64,000 nt of DNA from Cheiracanthium punctorium. Lineage: Eukaryota; Arthropoda; Arachnida; Araneae; Cheiracanthiidae. Shown in pieces: positions 1 through 9,980 of the stretch; within the stretch, counting starts at the first letter, position 1; each line of letters begins with the position of its first letter. Made by a program: the position numbers and the translations under genes. Below the pieces are notes generated by a model. It did not search any database and had not been told where the DNA came from. It worked only from the letters and a program-made list of their open reading frames with translations. The stretch is taken from the NCBI GenBank assembly GCA_038373885.1, contig JAWZYV010011907.1, forward strand, positions 186,001 through 250,000, read 5' to 3'.

Positions 1-198
1 GAGAGATGGCTCCAACACGGCCCCCCCAGGTGGCCCCGGTCTCAGCACTCTTGGGTCAATGGAACTTAGAGGGGAAAAAAAAAAAAAAAAAATTCTTTTT
101 CTGCCTGTTTCGCTCGTTTTTTCATGCTCGTGCTTGGTTCCCCTTGTTTCGGGCTGGACTTTGGCCATGTTTTCCCTCGTTGTCTCTCCCCTACAGCT

Positions 199-474
199 AT
201 GGCCTTTAGCTCATCTCTGTTTTCTATTGTTCAGTGGAACTGCCGAAGCATTAAAAATAAAGAGGTTTGGCTGTAGCTCCACCCCTTTTCTGATACAGAC
301 GTCCTGCTCCTGCAGGAAACCTTTTTGAAAGACAATACTAGGTTTCACCCCAGCGGTAAGGTTGTTTATCGCCAAGACAGGTCGCCCCGCCTGGGTGGCG
401 GCCTTGCCATTGCGGTTTCGTCGCATCTCCCGTCCTTCCGTGCTCCTCCCCCTCTGGCGACAATGAAATCCTAG
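199..474 (+). pseudogene. LINE ORF2, N-terminal half of APE endonuclease (broken)
   Basis: From the ATG at 199 the frame encodes the typical start of an APE-like endonuclease. The asparagine motif is in Q-W-N-C-R-S-I and the glutamate motif in L-L-L-Q-E-T. The frame is broken by an in-frame TAG at 274-276 and ends at a TAG at 472-474. A frame change then links it to the segment starting near 540. In living relatives this domain nicks target DNA for target-primed reverse transcription. The short distance to the window edge hides any ORF1. Confidence 0.75.
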
Positions 475-539
475 CAGTCTCAGTCCACTTTCCCAACATT
501 AAGCTAAATATCATTAACTAGTACTCGAGTCATGGCCAT

Positions 540-1484
540 GTGGTACGGGACCTACGCAATATCTGCTCCTCCCTCGAAGGTCCAAGCCTTATACTCGGTG
601 ATTTCAATCTCCATCACCCGTGGTGGGGCTCTCCTACCTCCACTCCAGTGAGTGAGGAATTCTGCCAGTGGCTCTCTGGCAGCCCCTTTGTATTGCTGAA
701 CTCCTCCTCCCCAACCCATGTTTCTCCAAATGGCTCCTCCTCGCTCATCGACCTGTCCCTCTGCTCTCTGGACATCTATGACCTTCTCTCTCTTCAGATA
801 TGCGACGACCTGTTTGACAGCGATCATTTCCCCATCCAACTCTGGATTTCTAGACTCCCAACGTCTCCCTCCCCGCGGCCTTTGTACCGCTGGAATCAGA
901 TCTGCGGTCAGGTCAACAACGCCTTACAAAATCTCTCAGCCCTCGCTCTTTCAGATTTCTTGGACATCGTCTCCTCCAGCATTCGGGCGCATACCTATCA
1001 TCCTTCGAACAGTCCGAACCGGTTTCCCCCCTGGTGGACGGCTCGCTGCGAGAACCTCCGACGTCAAAAGAAATTTCTCCTCCGAAAATCTCGCACTCTG
1101 GTCTCCATGGAATACCGGCGCAAGTACAAACGGCTGTCAGCAAAACTCAAAAAGGTCATTCACGAAGCCAAGAGAGCCTTCTGGGACCGCTCATGCCGTG
1201 CGTCGCGTGATGGACACCTCCTTTTTACGATTTTCCGCAAGTTCCGTTCTCGCCCTATTTCGCCCCCCTCCTCCCGCCTTCTGATTAAAGATGGCATTAA
1301 TATTATAGCTTCTGCCCAGGCCTACGCAGAAATATTGGCAAAATGCTTCAGCTACTCTGACCAACATGAACCTCTACCCATTGACTACGGTGGCCTGGAA
1401 ACAGACCCCCCTAAACCTGCCCTTCTCTATCAAGGAATTACAACAAGCGATCCACTCCACCAAAGTCACCATGCCGGGAGCTGA
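540..1484 (+). pseudogene. LINE ORF2, endonuclease C-terminal half and linker
   Basis: This 314-codon frame contains the remaining endonuclease motifs: G-D-F-N near residues 22-25, and S-D-H-F-P-I near residue 94, which holds the catalytic histidine. A basic, Arg/Lys-rich linker follows (residues 165-225) as in LINE ORF2 proteins. It ends in a frame shift, since the RT frame starts at 1366 and overlaps it by about 120 bp out of register. It is clearly the continuation of the broken endonuclease at 199-474. Confidence 0.85.
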
Positions 1485-2232
1485 CAAAATATCCGCTCGC
1501 CTTTTCATGGGCTTAAATCTGCATTCCCTAAAACTCGTACTCGAGCTAAACAATTTAATCTGGGACACGGGCGAAATCCCTTCTGCCTGGCGAACTTCTC
1601 GGATCCTGCCGATCCTTAAACCTGAGAGGCCAGCCGACGCTGCTACGTCTTACCGTCCCATCGCCCTGACGGCGGTAATGTGCAAAATTCAAGAGCGCAT
1701 GATCTGCCAGCGACTACACCACTTCCTACTCTCGCATCCCTCCGTGGATCCTCGCCACTTCGGTTTCCTGCAGTTCAGGGACAGCCAGACGGCGGTGACC
1801 AAACTGAACCTTGATCTCCACATGGCACGTAACAACAAGAAGTACTTCCTTGGGGTCTCTTTGGACATACATGCGGCCTACGACTCAGTCTACATCGACG
1901 GCCTGATCTCCAAATGTGCCCAGCTACAAATCAAGGGCCGGATCCTTCGCTGGATACACAACTTCCTTCTGGAGCGGCACATTCAGGTGGCTTGGAGAGG
2001 CATGGTCTCCAGCCTGCACCCCCTCTTCAAAGGTCTCCCACAGGGCAGCGTAATCTCCCCCCTCTTGTTCACAGTATATATGCACGACTTTTTTGAAGTC
2101 TTGGAACAGGGTGTTGACAGTATAGTGTACGCCGACGACATCTTCCTATACTGTGCAGACCACAACCTCGGTACCTGCGAACGGAAACTACAGCAGACCC
2201 TGTTGCGGATCGGCCAGTGGTGCCGATATTAG
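1366..2232 (+). pseudogene. LINE ORF2, reverse transcriptase domain
   Basis: This 288-codon frame is a nearly complete RT core. It shows the P-G-A-D-K-I segment, S-Y-R-P-I-A-L-T, the motif A aspartate in S-L-D-I-H-A-A-Y-D, motif B in G-L-P-Q-G-S-V-I-S-P and the catalytic motif C Y-A-D-D-I. The catalytic aspartates are all present. The frame stops at TAG 2230-2232, just after the W-C segment of the thumb region, where relatives continue. The next frame starts near 2283. The domain copies the LINE RNA onto nicked target DNA in active elements. Confidence 0.92.
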
Positions 2233-2282
2233 AAACTTTCCGTAAGCCCGGAAAAATGTCGGGCTGTTAACCTATCTCGAAG

Positions 2283-3694
2283 GTGTGGGGAAAGCCACGT
2301 GAATTTTTCTATACATGGGGGTCTCATAGAATGGTCGAATTCTATAAAATATCTTGGCTTTCATTTCTCGAGACGTGGGGTCTCCGCACTCACATCAACT
2401 ATATAAAGAAAAAAGCATTCCAACGGATTAACATCCTAAAAGTGCTCTCGTCTCGCCACTACGGGGCCCGCTCGGCACACCTAGTGAAACTAGCCAACAG
2501 CACTATTCGCAGCCTTTTGGACTACGGTGCCCCGGGTCTATTCTCCCAGTGTCCCTCTCTGATTAAAAGTCTGGAAGTCATACAAAATACTTCCCTACAT
2601 ATCGCGCTTGGCCTCCCTAGATGGGTCCCCAACCTCATCCTGACTAAACATGCCAACTCCCTCAGTGTCAACGACAGGATCAAGGTTCTCACAACCAAAT
2701 TTAGGATCAAGCACTTCTCCTTAGGACCATTGTCGCCCCTGCGGTCTTTCCTTTTTGGGAATGATTACCAATCTCCAACGTCTCACTTCCCCCTCCTCCC
2801 CGATCTAACTTGTCTCTTGGCAGACTACGAATGCAACGTCGATCATCTGATTCTAGCTGCCCCCTCCCCTTTCTTCTCTCCGGCCCCTTGGTCCATGGTC
2901 ACTGAAGGCCTGACCTCCCAAAATAAACAGCTCTGTGTCCCTGCAGTTTCAAACCTTTTTAACACTTTTTTCGATCCGCTCCGGGCGACCCATAATTTAA
3001 TAGCGACCGATGCAAGTAAAACAGACGACAGCACCGCCATTGGTGGTTGCACCCTACACCGGAAATTCCATTACACCCTCAATAACGTTAACTCCATCTT
3101 CACGGCGGAAGCCCTAGCTCTCTGCTCTGCACTGGATGAACTTCTATGCAGCAACACCCCCACGATCATTCTCACCGACAGCTTGTCGGTTCTTACAGCT
3201 TTGTCCTCTTGCAATCACAAATCCCCTCACGTGATCCAGCGTCTCTATAAAAAGCTTACAGTGGCTTCTCAGATGGTTCCCAGCCTACAAATCTACTGGA
3301 CCCCGGGGAATTTTCTTAAATGAACGGGCAGATGCTGCCGCTAGAGACACCCAGCCCTCTGACATACATCTAGAGTGGGTGGCTCCCGAAGACGTCACCG
3401 CAGCCAAAACAAGGACTTTTCGCCAAAAAACCATGACACACTTCAGCACCAGCAAATACCTAGCAACACATGGAGAAATCCCGAGTGCCCACAACACGCT
3501 CCCATGGTTCCATAACAGGCATGAAGACGTGCTCTTCACACGGCTGGTGTGCCGCATCCTACCCAACAAAGTCCTATATCACCGGTTCAACATCTCTCCA
3601 AACTGCCTCTGTGACACGTGCCGCACTCCCGAAACCATCGAACACATCCTCTTTTCCTGCAAGAAATATAGCACCTCCTGGTGCCCCCTTCTTC
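2283..3694 (+). pseudogene. LINE ORF2, thumb/connection, RNase H and start of Cys/His tail
   Basis: The frame 2283-3323 runs from the post-RT connection into RNase H. Acidic residues are visible in I-A-T-D-A-S, F-T-A-E-A-L-A-L and L-T-D-S-L-S-V-L. A +1-type shift near 3318 moves the reading to the frame that continues with N-E-R-A-D-A-A-A-R-D, the last catalytic aspartate. A C-terminal Cys/His segment follows, with cysteines spaced C-x-C-x2-C then H-x4-C (3607-3660). Coding is cut off mid-tail at 3694 by the inserted foldback element. The missing C-terminus is found at 10744-10871. Confidence 0.88.
3686..3694. repeat. 9-bp target site duplication, left copy
   Basis: The 9 bases CCCTTCTTC directly precede the inverted terminal sequence that starts at 3695. 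An identical copy lies at 10735-10743, directly after the other end. Removing 3695-10743 rejoins the LINE coding frame. The 9-bp length is that of Foldback and Mutator-like elements. Confidence 0.93.
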
Positions 3695-3857
3695 AGGTGC
3701 ATTTCGCCAGCCCCCCCCCCACCAAAACCGATTTCGATGAAAATGGTTCAGATCGTTTGTACCTCGTTTGTACCCATTTGTACCAGCAAACTTTTCGTTT
3801 GTACCTCATTGGTATCTTCACAATAAGCGTTTCCTTGTGGGGGGGCTGGCGAAATGC
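3695..3857 (+). repeat. Left outer arm unit of the foldback element
   Basis: This outermost unit differs from the inner array units (it has CCGATTTCGATGAAAATG where they have GAATTTTCAAAAATG) but matches the outermost unit of the other arm at 10584-10734. It is itself bounded by an 18-bp inverted repeat, GCATTTCGCCAGCCCCCC at 3699 and its complement ending at 3857. The unit can therefore fold into a hairpin on its own. Confidence 0.85.
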
Positions 3858-5937
3858 CTAGCCCCCCACCAACGAATTTTCAAAAATGAACGATGCCAAT
3901 CGTTTGTACCTCGTTTGTACCCGTTTGTACCAACAAAATTTTCGTTTGTACCTCACTGGTAGTTTAACTATAAGCGTATCCTTGTGGGGGGGCTGGAGAA
4001 ACGGTAGCCCCCCCACCAACGAATTTTCAAAAATGAACGGTGCCAATCTTTTGTACCTCGTTTGTACCAGCAAAATTTTCGTTTGTACCTCACTAGTAGT
4101 TTAACTACAGGCGCATCTTTGTGTGTGTGGGGGGGCAAGCATTTCGCCAGCCCCCCCACCAACGAATTTTCAAAAATAAACGGTGCCAATCGTTTGTACC
4201 TTGTTTGTACCAGCAAAATTTTCGTTTGTACCTCACTAGTAGTTTAACTACAGGCGCATCTTTGTGTGTGTGTGTGGGGGGGCAAGCATTTCGCCAGCCC
4301 CCCCACCAACGAATTTTCAAAAATAAACGGTGCCAATCGTTTGTACCCGTTTGTACCAGCAAAATTTTCGTTTGTACCTCACTAGTAGTTTAACTACAGG
4401 CGCATCTTTGTGTGTGTGGGGGGGGGCCAAGCATTTCGCCAGCCCCCCCACCAACGAATTTTCAAAAATGAACGGTGCCAATCGTTTGTACCTCGTTTGT
4501 ACCCGTTTGTACCAACAAAATTTTCGTTTGTACCTCACTGGTAGTTTAACTATAAGCGTATCCTTGTGGGGGGGCTGGAGAAACGGTAGCCCCCCCCACC
4601 AACGAATTTTCAAAAATGAACGGTGCCAATCGTTTGTACCCGTTTGTACCAGCAAAATTTTCGTTTGTACCTCACTAGTAGTTTAACTACAGGCGCATCT
4701 TTGTGTGTGTAAAGGGGCAAGCATTTCGCCAGCCCCCCCACCAACGAATTTTCAAAAATAAACGGTGCCAATCGTTTGTACCCGTTTGTACCAGCAAAAT
4801 TTTCGTTTGTATAATTCACTAGTAGTTTAACTACAGGCGCATCTTTGTGTGTGTGTGTGTGTGGGGGGGGGGGGGGGCAAGCATTTCGCCAGCCCCCCCA
4901 CCAACGAATTTTCAAAAATAAACGGTGCCAATCGTTTGTACCAGCAAAATTTTCGTTTGCACCTCACTAGTAGTTTAACTACAGGCGCATCTTTGTGTGT
5001 GTGTGGGGGGCCAAGCATTTCGCCAGGCCCCCCCACCAACGAATTTTCAAAAATGAACGGTGCCAATCGTTTGTACCTCGTTTGTACCAGCAAAATTTTC
5101 GTTCGTACCTTACTAGTAGTTTAACTACAGGCGCATCTTTGTGTGTGTGTGGGGGGCAAGCATTTCGCCAGCCCCCCACCAACGAATTTTCAAAAATGAA
5201 CGGTGCCAATCGTTTGTACCTCACTAGTAGTTTAACTACAGGCGCATCTTTGTGTGTGTGTGTGTGTGTGTGGGGGGGGGGGCAAGCATTTCGCCAGCCC
5301 CCCCCACCAACGAATTTTCAAAAATAAACGGTGCCAATCGTTTGTACCAGCAAAATTTTCGTTTGTACCTCACTAGTAGTTTAACTACAGGCGCATCTTT
5401 GTGTGTGGGTTGGGAGCCAAGCATTTCGCCAGCCCCCCCACCAACGAATTTTCAAAAATGAACGGTGCCAATCGTTTGTACCTCGTTTGTACCAGCAAAA
5501 TTTTCGTTTGTACCTCACTAGTAGTTTAACTACAGGCGCATCTTTGTGTGTGTGGGGGGGCAAGCATTTCGCCAGCCCCCCCACCAACGAATTTTCAAAA
5601 ATGAACGGTGCCAATCGTTTGTACCTCGTTTGTACCCGTTTGTACCAGCAAAATTTTCGTTTGTACCTCACTAGTAGTTTAACTACAGGCGTATCTTTGA
5701 GTGTGTGGGGGGCCAAGCATTTCGCCAGCCCCCCCACCAACGAATTTTCAAAAATGAACGGTACCAATCGTTTGTACCCGTTTGTACCAGCAAAATTTTC
5801 GTTTGTACCTCACTAGTAGTGTAACTACAGGCGTTTCTTTGTGTGTTGGGGGGGGGGGGAGCAAGCATTTCGCCAGCCCCCCCCCACCAACGAATTTTCA
5901 AATATGAACGGTGCCAATCGTTTGTACCCCATTTGTA
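3858..5937 (+). repeat. Left-arm tandem array, 15 units of ~130-160 bp
   Basis: Fifteen units begin with ACCAACGAATTTTCAAA, near 3868, 4015, 4160, 4305, 4449, 4600, 4739, 4898, 5035, 5178, 5307, 5441, 5583, 5734 and 5886. Each carries one to three TTTGTACC-type octamers (TTTGTACCTCG, TTTGTACCCG), then CTAGTAGTTTAACTAC, a variable (GT)n and a G-run. Length variation comes mainly from octamer number and from the (GT)n/G-run. The array is open in several frames on both strands and generates long conceptual ORFs with a repeated peptide. These are by-products of repeat length and are not annotated as genes. It ends near 5937, where unique sequence begins after TTTGTACCCC. Confidence 0.92.
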
Positions 5938-6380
5938 TATGGCGTTGTCAGATGGCGCTACGCACACTGTGTAACTGCGCATGTTCTGCTTCTGCGCATC
6001 TCAGGTTGTTTATATTTCCATCGAGGCGAAGTAAATGGAGATCGTTGAATTAGCAGAATTTCAAAAAATTAAATACATAAACTTAAGAACGTGGTATATA
6101 GTAATTACTAGCTTCAGATGTGCTTTAATTACACCATTGTCTTAGAATACTATTTCGTAATGATTAAAGGCAATAGTTTCGAAGCGAAGTGATATTATTC
6201 TTTGTTAAATGCCAGTTACACTGCCCGTTAGGCCATTAAACTCCAATAAACTCCTAAATATTATGTATGCCATGTCTGTTATTATTTTGCCCAAAAGTTG
6301 TATTTTAAGAAATGTTAGTAAATTTAGAAGAATGTAGTTTGTGTTAACGTAATATTTATAAGCGATATATATAGTGTAAT
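5938..6380. other. Foldback core, unassigned AT-rich stretch
   Basis: No gene is visible. The first ~90 bp (GGCGTTGTCAGATGGCGC onwards) are relatively GC-rich, and the rest is AT-rich without recognisable coding. It ends where the Helentron-like fragment starts. Confidence 0.4.
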
Positions 6381-7188
6381 CTATATAAATAAAACAATTT
6401 GTAAACTGTCCGTTAGTTTGTCTGTGTGTCTGTCTGTCTGCGTCTCGCGTAGCTCCGAAACGGGTGATCGTAGACCTACGAAATTTTGTACGGAAATTCT
6501 CCAAGACGGGTCTCGACACACCTCGAAGCGATTTTTCTCGCTTTTCGAAAGCAATTTTCGAAATTCGAATTAGAAAATGTTTTATTTTATGTTTTGTCCG
6601 ATTTTTAGCGATTTTTCTTGTGTAATACATAATAACGCCGGTAATTGCACTCGCAAGAAAACGATAGTTACATCATCGTATAGAGGAGAAAATTTTCTTT
6701 TAAAAACTGTTCGTTCCGACTGTGTAACATAATTTGCAGATTTTTGGGAATTTTTCAAATAAAATTAAATTTGACACTGACTTTAGTAACATTTCGGCAA
6801 AAGACGGAGCACACAATTCGCCCACTTTTAAAAGAAGAACGGAGGAAAAATATAAATTAGGAGAATTTTTATGAATTTTTAAGTAAAGAAGGATTTTCAT
6901 TTCAGGAGCACCTGCTTATAAATTTCGGTTGTCATGGTTACAGTAACAATGATTAAAATTGTCAGTTGAAAAAAATAAATAAAAACGGGTCCCGCGAGCA
7001 GACGATTTCTTTGCTTGGCTCGATTTCCTTTTATAAATACTGGATTTATTTGTGAGAAGAAAAATTAAAACATCAGTTAAAGAACACAGTTAAAGTGTAG
7101 TACTAGACTATGGACATTCCCGCCATTCAAACCCAAACTCCAGACGGAACAATGGTATAAGAAAACAGTTAAAGATTAATACTACAAC

Positions 7189-7505
7189 ATGGAGACTTCC
7201 TGGATTCTAAATAATTATCATGAATTACCGACGATTCTTACTGGAGATTTTAATGTTAATTTTCGCCCTCAAGAATCTCAGCCGTTAGTTGATTTTTTCA
7301 AAGAAAAATTTGATCTAACTATGAATACTTCTCGACTTCAATCAACAACGCGTCGCGTTTCGGTACAACGATAGATGCTGTATTTTCAAGAAAATTAGCA
7401 AATTTAGAGAGTAAAATTTATGTTTCACATTATAGTTACCACAAACCTCTAATTTCATACATAAAAAATTATGATGACATTCAAGTACCTATTTCCAATG
7501 AATAA
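7189..7505 (+). pseudogene. Helentron-type APE endonuclease, C-terminal fragment (frameshifted)
   Basis: The frame 7189-7371 includes the G-D-F-N-V-N motif, L-V-D-F-F-K-E-K-F-D-L and S-T-T-R. The reading then continues in another frame with F-G-T-T-I-D-A-V-F-S-R and S-Y-H-K-P-L-I-S-Y up to a stop at 7503-7505. The order G-D-F-N, then T-T-I-D-x-V-F, then Y-H-K-P is that of the endonuclease domain attached to Helentron replication proteins. It is distinct from the LINE endonuclease at 199-1484. It is truncated at the N-terminus and frameshifted once near 7360, so it is not functional. Confidence 0.7.
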
Positions 7506-7614
7506 TATGAATATAACATTTATATAATCTTTGTAAAGTACATGAATAATAAATATAATTAAATTTTAATATGATATTTATTTTAAGTATAATCATTTGA
7601 GTGATCTGTGTCGT

Positions 7615-7631
7615 AAACTTCAAAGAAGTTT
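7615..7631. repeat. Short 3'-type hairpin of the Helentron fragment
   Basis: AAACTTC-AAA-GAAGTTT is a perfect 7-bp stem with a 3-base loop, followed by TACTTCAACCGCGCG. A short hairpin near the 3' end, downstream of the endonuclease remnant, is expected for Helentron-like elements. Confidence 0.5.
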
Positions 7632-7640
7632 TACTTCAAC

Positions 7641-7835
7641 CGCGCGTAAAGATTACACGCATACACTTTTTTTTTTTTCTTGGCTTGAAATGCGATATGG
7701 TGAGGATGACCGAAACCGGTTGACAACCGTGACGTCACTTAACCGAAGAATGGCCGCAACCAATAGCACCGGTGCATAACCTAGCATAACCGACCGGTGA
7801 ATTCTCGAGCGGGCCCAATGATTTTGTATGTAACC
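7641..7835. other. Foldback core, unassigned
   Basis: This stretch contains several CCGGTT/ACCGGT words and a CTCGAGCGGGCCC segment but no recognisable coding. It ends with ATGTAACC (7828-7835), the left 8-bp target duplication of the next hAT element. Confidence 0.35.
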
Positions 7836-7840
7836 TAAGG

Positions 7841-9095
7841 CAGTGTTGTAGTCCTAAGAAAAAAAGTGGGGGGACGCTCATTTTTCACGAAATTTAACCT
7901 ACACTTATCGGATTCATTAATTGTAATTATTCCTTAAACAACCAATAAAACTAATTTAACCATCATTTGTTTATTAATTAATTAAATTGAACTCATTGCT
8001 AATTTATTGATTACTTGTTAATAATCTAAAATAAGTCTTTTGGATCAACCGTGTAAGCTACTTAATTTGTTGTTGCAAACATGTAATCGGATTTGTGTGC
8101 TTGGCTCGAAGCCCTCTTAAAATCCTCGTCAAAAGAACAGCACAAGGGGGAGTGGTGCCCTCCGTTGGGGTTTTTGTAAGGGGTCCTAACCCGTATTCAC
8201 GCTAAGTTTCGGAGAAAACCACGAAATGTTACGGACGCGCCATCGGAGCTACCTAATTTTTTCCATTTACATTTGTCAACAATCCAATGTTGTTGTTGTT
8301 ATTGTAAACACGTATAGCGGATTTGTGTGCTTGGCTCGAAGCCCGGTTATAAATCCTCGTCAGAAAGACAACACAAAAGGGCTGCCCTCTGTGGAGGTCT
8401 TTCTAAGGGGTCCTAACCTGTATCTCGGCAAAGTTTCGGAGAGAACCACGGAAAACTCCGAACGGTTAGATCGACAGACGCGCAATGGGACCCGAACCCG
8501 GGACCTTCATACTTAGACCGTCTACCATTTCTAGTTTTATAACCACTGTGCCATGGTGAGGCAACAATCCAATGTCCTAACTCTTATTTCGGCAAAGTTT
8601 CGGAGAGAACCAAGGAAAACTCCGAACGGTTAGATCGACGGACGCGCAATGGGACCCGAACCCCATAGTTTTATAACCACCGTGCCATGGTGAGGCAACA
8701 ATCCAATGTCAAAGTGGCAGATTTTCTTTTGGATTGGTACGTGACTATTCGCTACCCCGATTTTTGTCACTTTTTCGGAAAGACATTTTTTTTACCAAGA
8801 GTGCGTTCGGAAAGATTATAATCTGTTCTATTCTCATGGATATGTTTTCACTACTGAAGTGTTTAAGAAACCCTTTCAATCCCATTTGTAAAGTCGATAC
8901 AAACACTCAAAAGTTTCCTTTTGATTTTTATACCGATGTACTTGCTCTCGCGCGAACAAAAAAAAAGTTAATTTCTTCACAGAATTAAAAAAAAACCTTG
9001 TAAATGAGCGTCCACCCTGAGAATAAAAAGTGGGGGGACGTTTGGGCTGAAGTGAAAGAGTAGAGGGACGGCGTCCACCTTCGACTACACCACTG
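7841..9095. mobile_element. hAT-type element (inner), 1,255 bp, non-autonomous
   Basis: The ends CAGTGTTGTAGTC and GACTACACCACTG form a 13-bp inverted repeat with one mismatch. A perfect 8-bp duplication ACCTAAGG flanks it (7833-7840 and 9096-9103). The subterminal AAAGTGGGGGGACG is present near both ends in inverted or related form. No transposase domain is recognisable; an 84-codon frame at 8734-8988 matches nothing I know. The element hosts SINE-like copies between about 8088 and 8712. Confidence 0.87.
8088..8712 (-). repeat. tRNA-derived SINE, three partial tandem copies
   Basis: Three related copies lie head to tail (about 8088-8225, 8320-8575, 8579-8712), sharing CTTGGCTCGAAGCCC, GGGGTCCTAACC and AAAGTTTCGGAGAGAACCA. 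On the minus strand the middle copy carries a tRNA-like head. The A box TGGCACAGTGG is the complement of 8543-8553 and the B box GGTTCGGGTCC the complement of 8488-8498. Box sequence and spacing are those of a Pol III promoter. The third copy keeps the A box but has lost the segment between the boxes. The first copy lacks the head. Confidence 0.75.
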
Positions 9096-9590
9096 ACCTA
9101 AGGCGACCATACGTCCTCGAAATTCGAGGACAGTCCCCAAATATAGATAGTATATTAAGTTTGACCCCAAATGTCCTCAAATTTAGAGATGTGTACTTTA
9201 TCTTCTTCAAAGTTACCGTTAATACTTTCTGGGGGGGAAAACTGAAGAAATAGAAAAAGAAAACAACAAAAACCGCCTTCTTCTTACAGAAACAACTACT
9301 CATCTCTGAAAAGGTTTGTTCTCATGCGCGATAGAATATGAATTAGGCTATAAATATGACTTTCCATATTTCTTTCACGTATTACGTATTTCAAAAAATC
9401 AATTAATATTCGCAAATCTAAACTAGGAAATTTATCTCTTACTCGAATACTTTAGTGTCCCCAAGTTTTGTTTAGATTCGAGGACAGTGGTTGATTTGTC
9501 CCCAAATTACCGTTTAGAAATATGGTCACCTTAATGTAACCCCCCCCTCCCGTCCGTTGAAGGAAGTTCGCGTACGCTACTGCTGCTAGA

Positions 9591-9980
9591 GATGAGTTCG
9601 GGCTCATTTTGTGAAGCCCGATCCCGCGCAATATTATTTAAGTCGGAGCCCGAGCCCGAAATTTCAGTTAAGATTTTTAAAAAATTCAATTACTTCATTG
9701 ATAGAATACAATAAATTTTGCCGTTTGTGCAAATTAAAGACAAATATAGTTGCAAACTCCGAATGCACTTTCTAATTTTTTGTATCCGTCCTTTATAGAA
9801 AAATGTCGGATCTCATGACTAATTAAGGAATATAAACCGCCGTTCTAAAATACCCAAAGAGCTTCATGCACCTTCTAGGCGCTCGTGCCGCTATTTTTAT
9901 TTGTTTATTTATTTTTCTTTTATAAGTACTTTTATTTTCCTCATGAATCACTTTTCAAAATCTATTTCAAGCAGTATGTT
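9591..9980 (+). mobile_element. TAGAGATGAG-type MITE, right end lost
   Basis: It starts with TAGAGATGAGTTCGGGCTC and is clearly homologous over its length to the more complete copy at 32334-32820. Shared words include ATAGAATACAATAAATTTT, GACAAATATAGTTGCAAA and GCCGCTATTTTT. The right terminal part is missing because the right-arm array of the foldback element begins at about 9981. Confidence 0.75.

Larger units (their letters stand above)
1..3694 (+). mobile_element. Non-LTR retrotransposon (LINE), 5' part, interrupted
   Basis: This is the body of a LINE read on the plus strand. In order it shows an APE-type endonuclease, a reverse transcriptase, an RNase H and the start of a C-terminal Cys/His tail, and it extends beyond the left window edge. 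GC content is clearly higher than in the surrounding DNA. Stops and frameshifts split it into several frames, so it is dead. Having RNase H after RT fits the I/R1-like group better than classic Jockey; that placement is inference. The element does not end here. It is cut at 3694 by a 7-kb insertion and resumes at 10744 after a 9-bp target duplication. A G4-A18 run at 73-94 lies upstream of the endonuclease. Confidence 0.9.
6382..7640 (+). mobile_element. Helentron/Helitron-related fragment
   Basis: The left boundary resembles arthropod Helitron heads: a TCTATATAAATAAAAC start, then repeated TGTCTGTCTG and CTCGCGTAGCTCCGAAACGG. The right part carries the C-terminus of an APE-type endonuclease (7189-7505), found in Helentron proteins, and a short perfect hairpin at 7615-7631. 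The helicase and Rep domains are absent, so this is an internally deleted, non-autonomous copy. Exact ends are not certain. Confidence 0.6.
7836..9533. mobile_element. hAT-type MITE (outer), split by a second hAT
   Basis: The terminal inverted repeats are TAAGGCGACCATA (left, reconstituted across the inner insertion) and TATGGTCACCTTA (right end 9533), matching at 12 of 13 positions. The perfect 8-bp duplication ATGTAACC lies at 7828-7835 and 9534-9541. Without the inner element the copy is only about 435 bp and has no coding capacity. Its sequence is rich in TCCTCGAA/GGGGACA words near both ends. The inner hAT inserted five bases inside its left end. Confidence 0.85.

Noticed and set aside
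552..1143. Minus-strand and alternative-frame ORFs over the LINE (95, 76 and 188 codons)
   Set aside because: Shadows of the GC-richer LINE coding frame, with no motif of their own.
3695..5937. Many long open frames on both strands with a repeated peptide (N-E-F-S-K-x-N-G-A-N-R-L-Y...)
   Set aside because: They follow directly from the ~145-bp repeat unit being open in several frames; composition is driven by repeats and G/C-runs, and starts and ends fall at arbitrary places in units.
8480..8570. Functional tRNA gene
   Set aside because: A and B boxes fit, but the stems of a cloverleaf are not maintained and the sequence is repeated with a longer body, so it is a SINE head.
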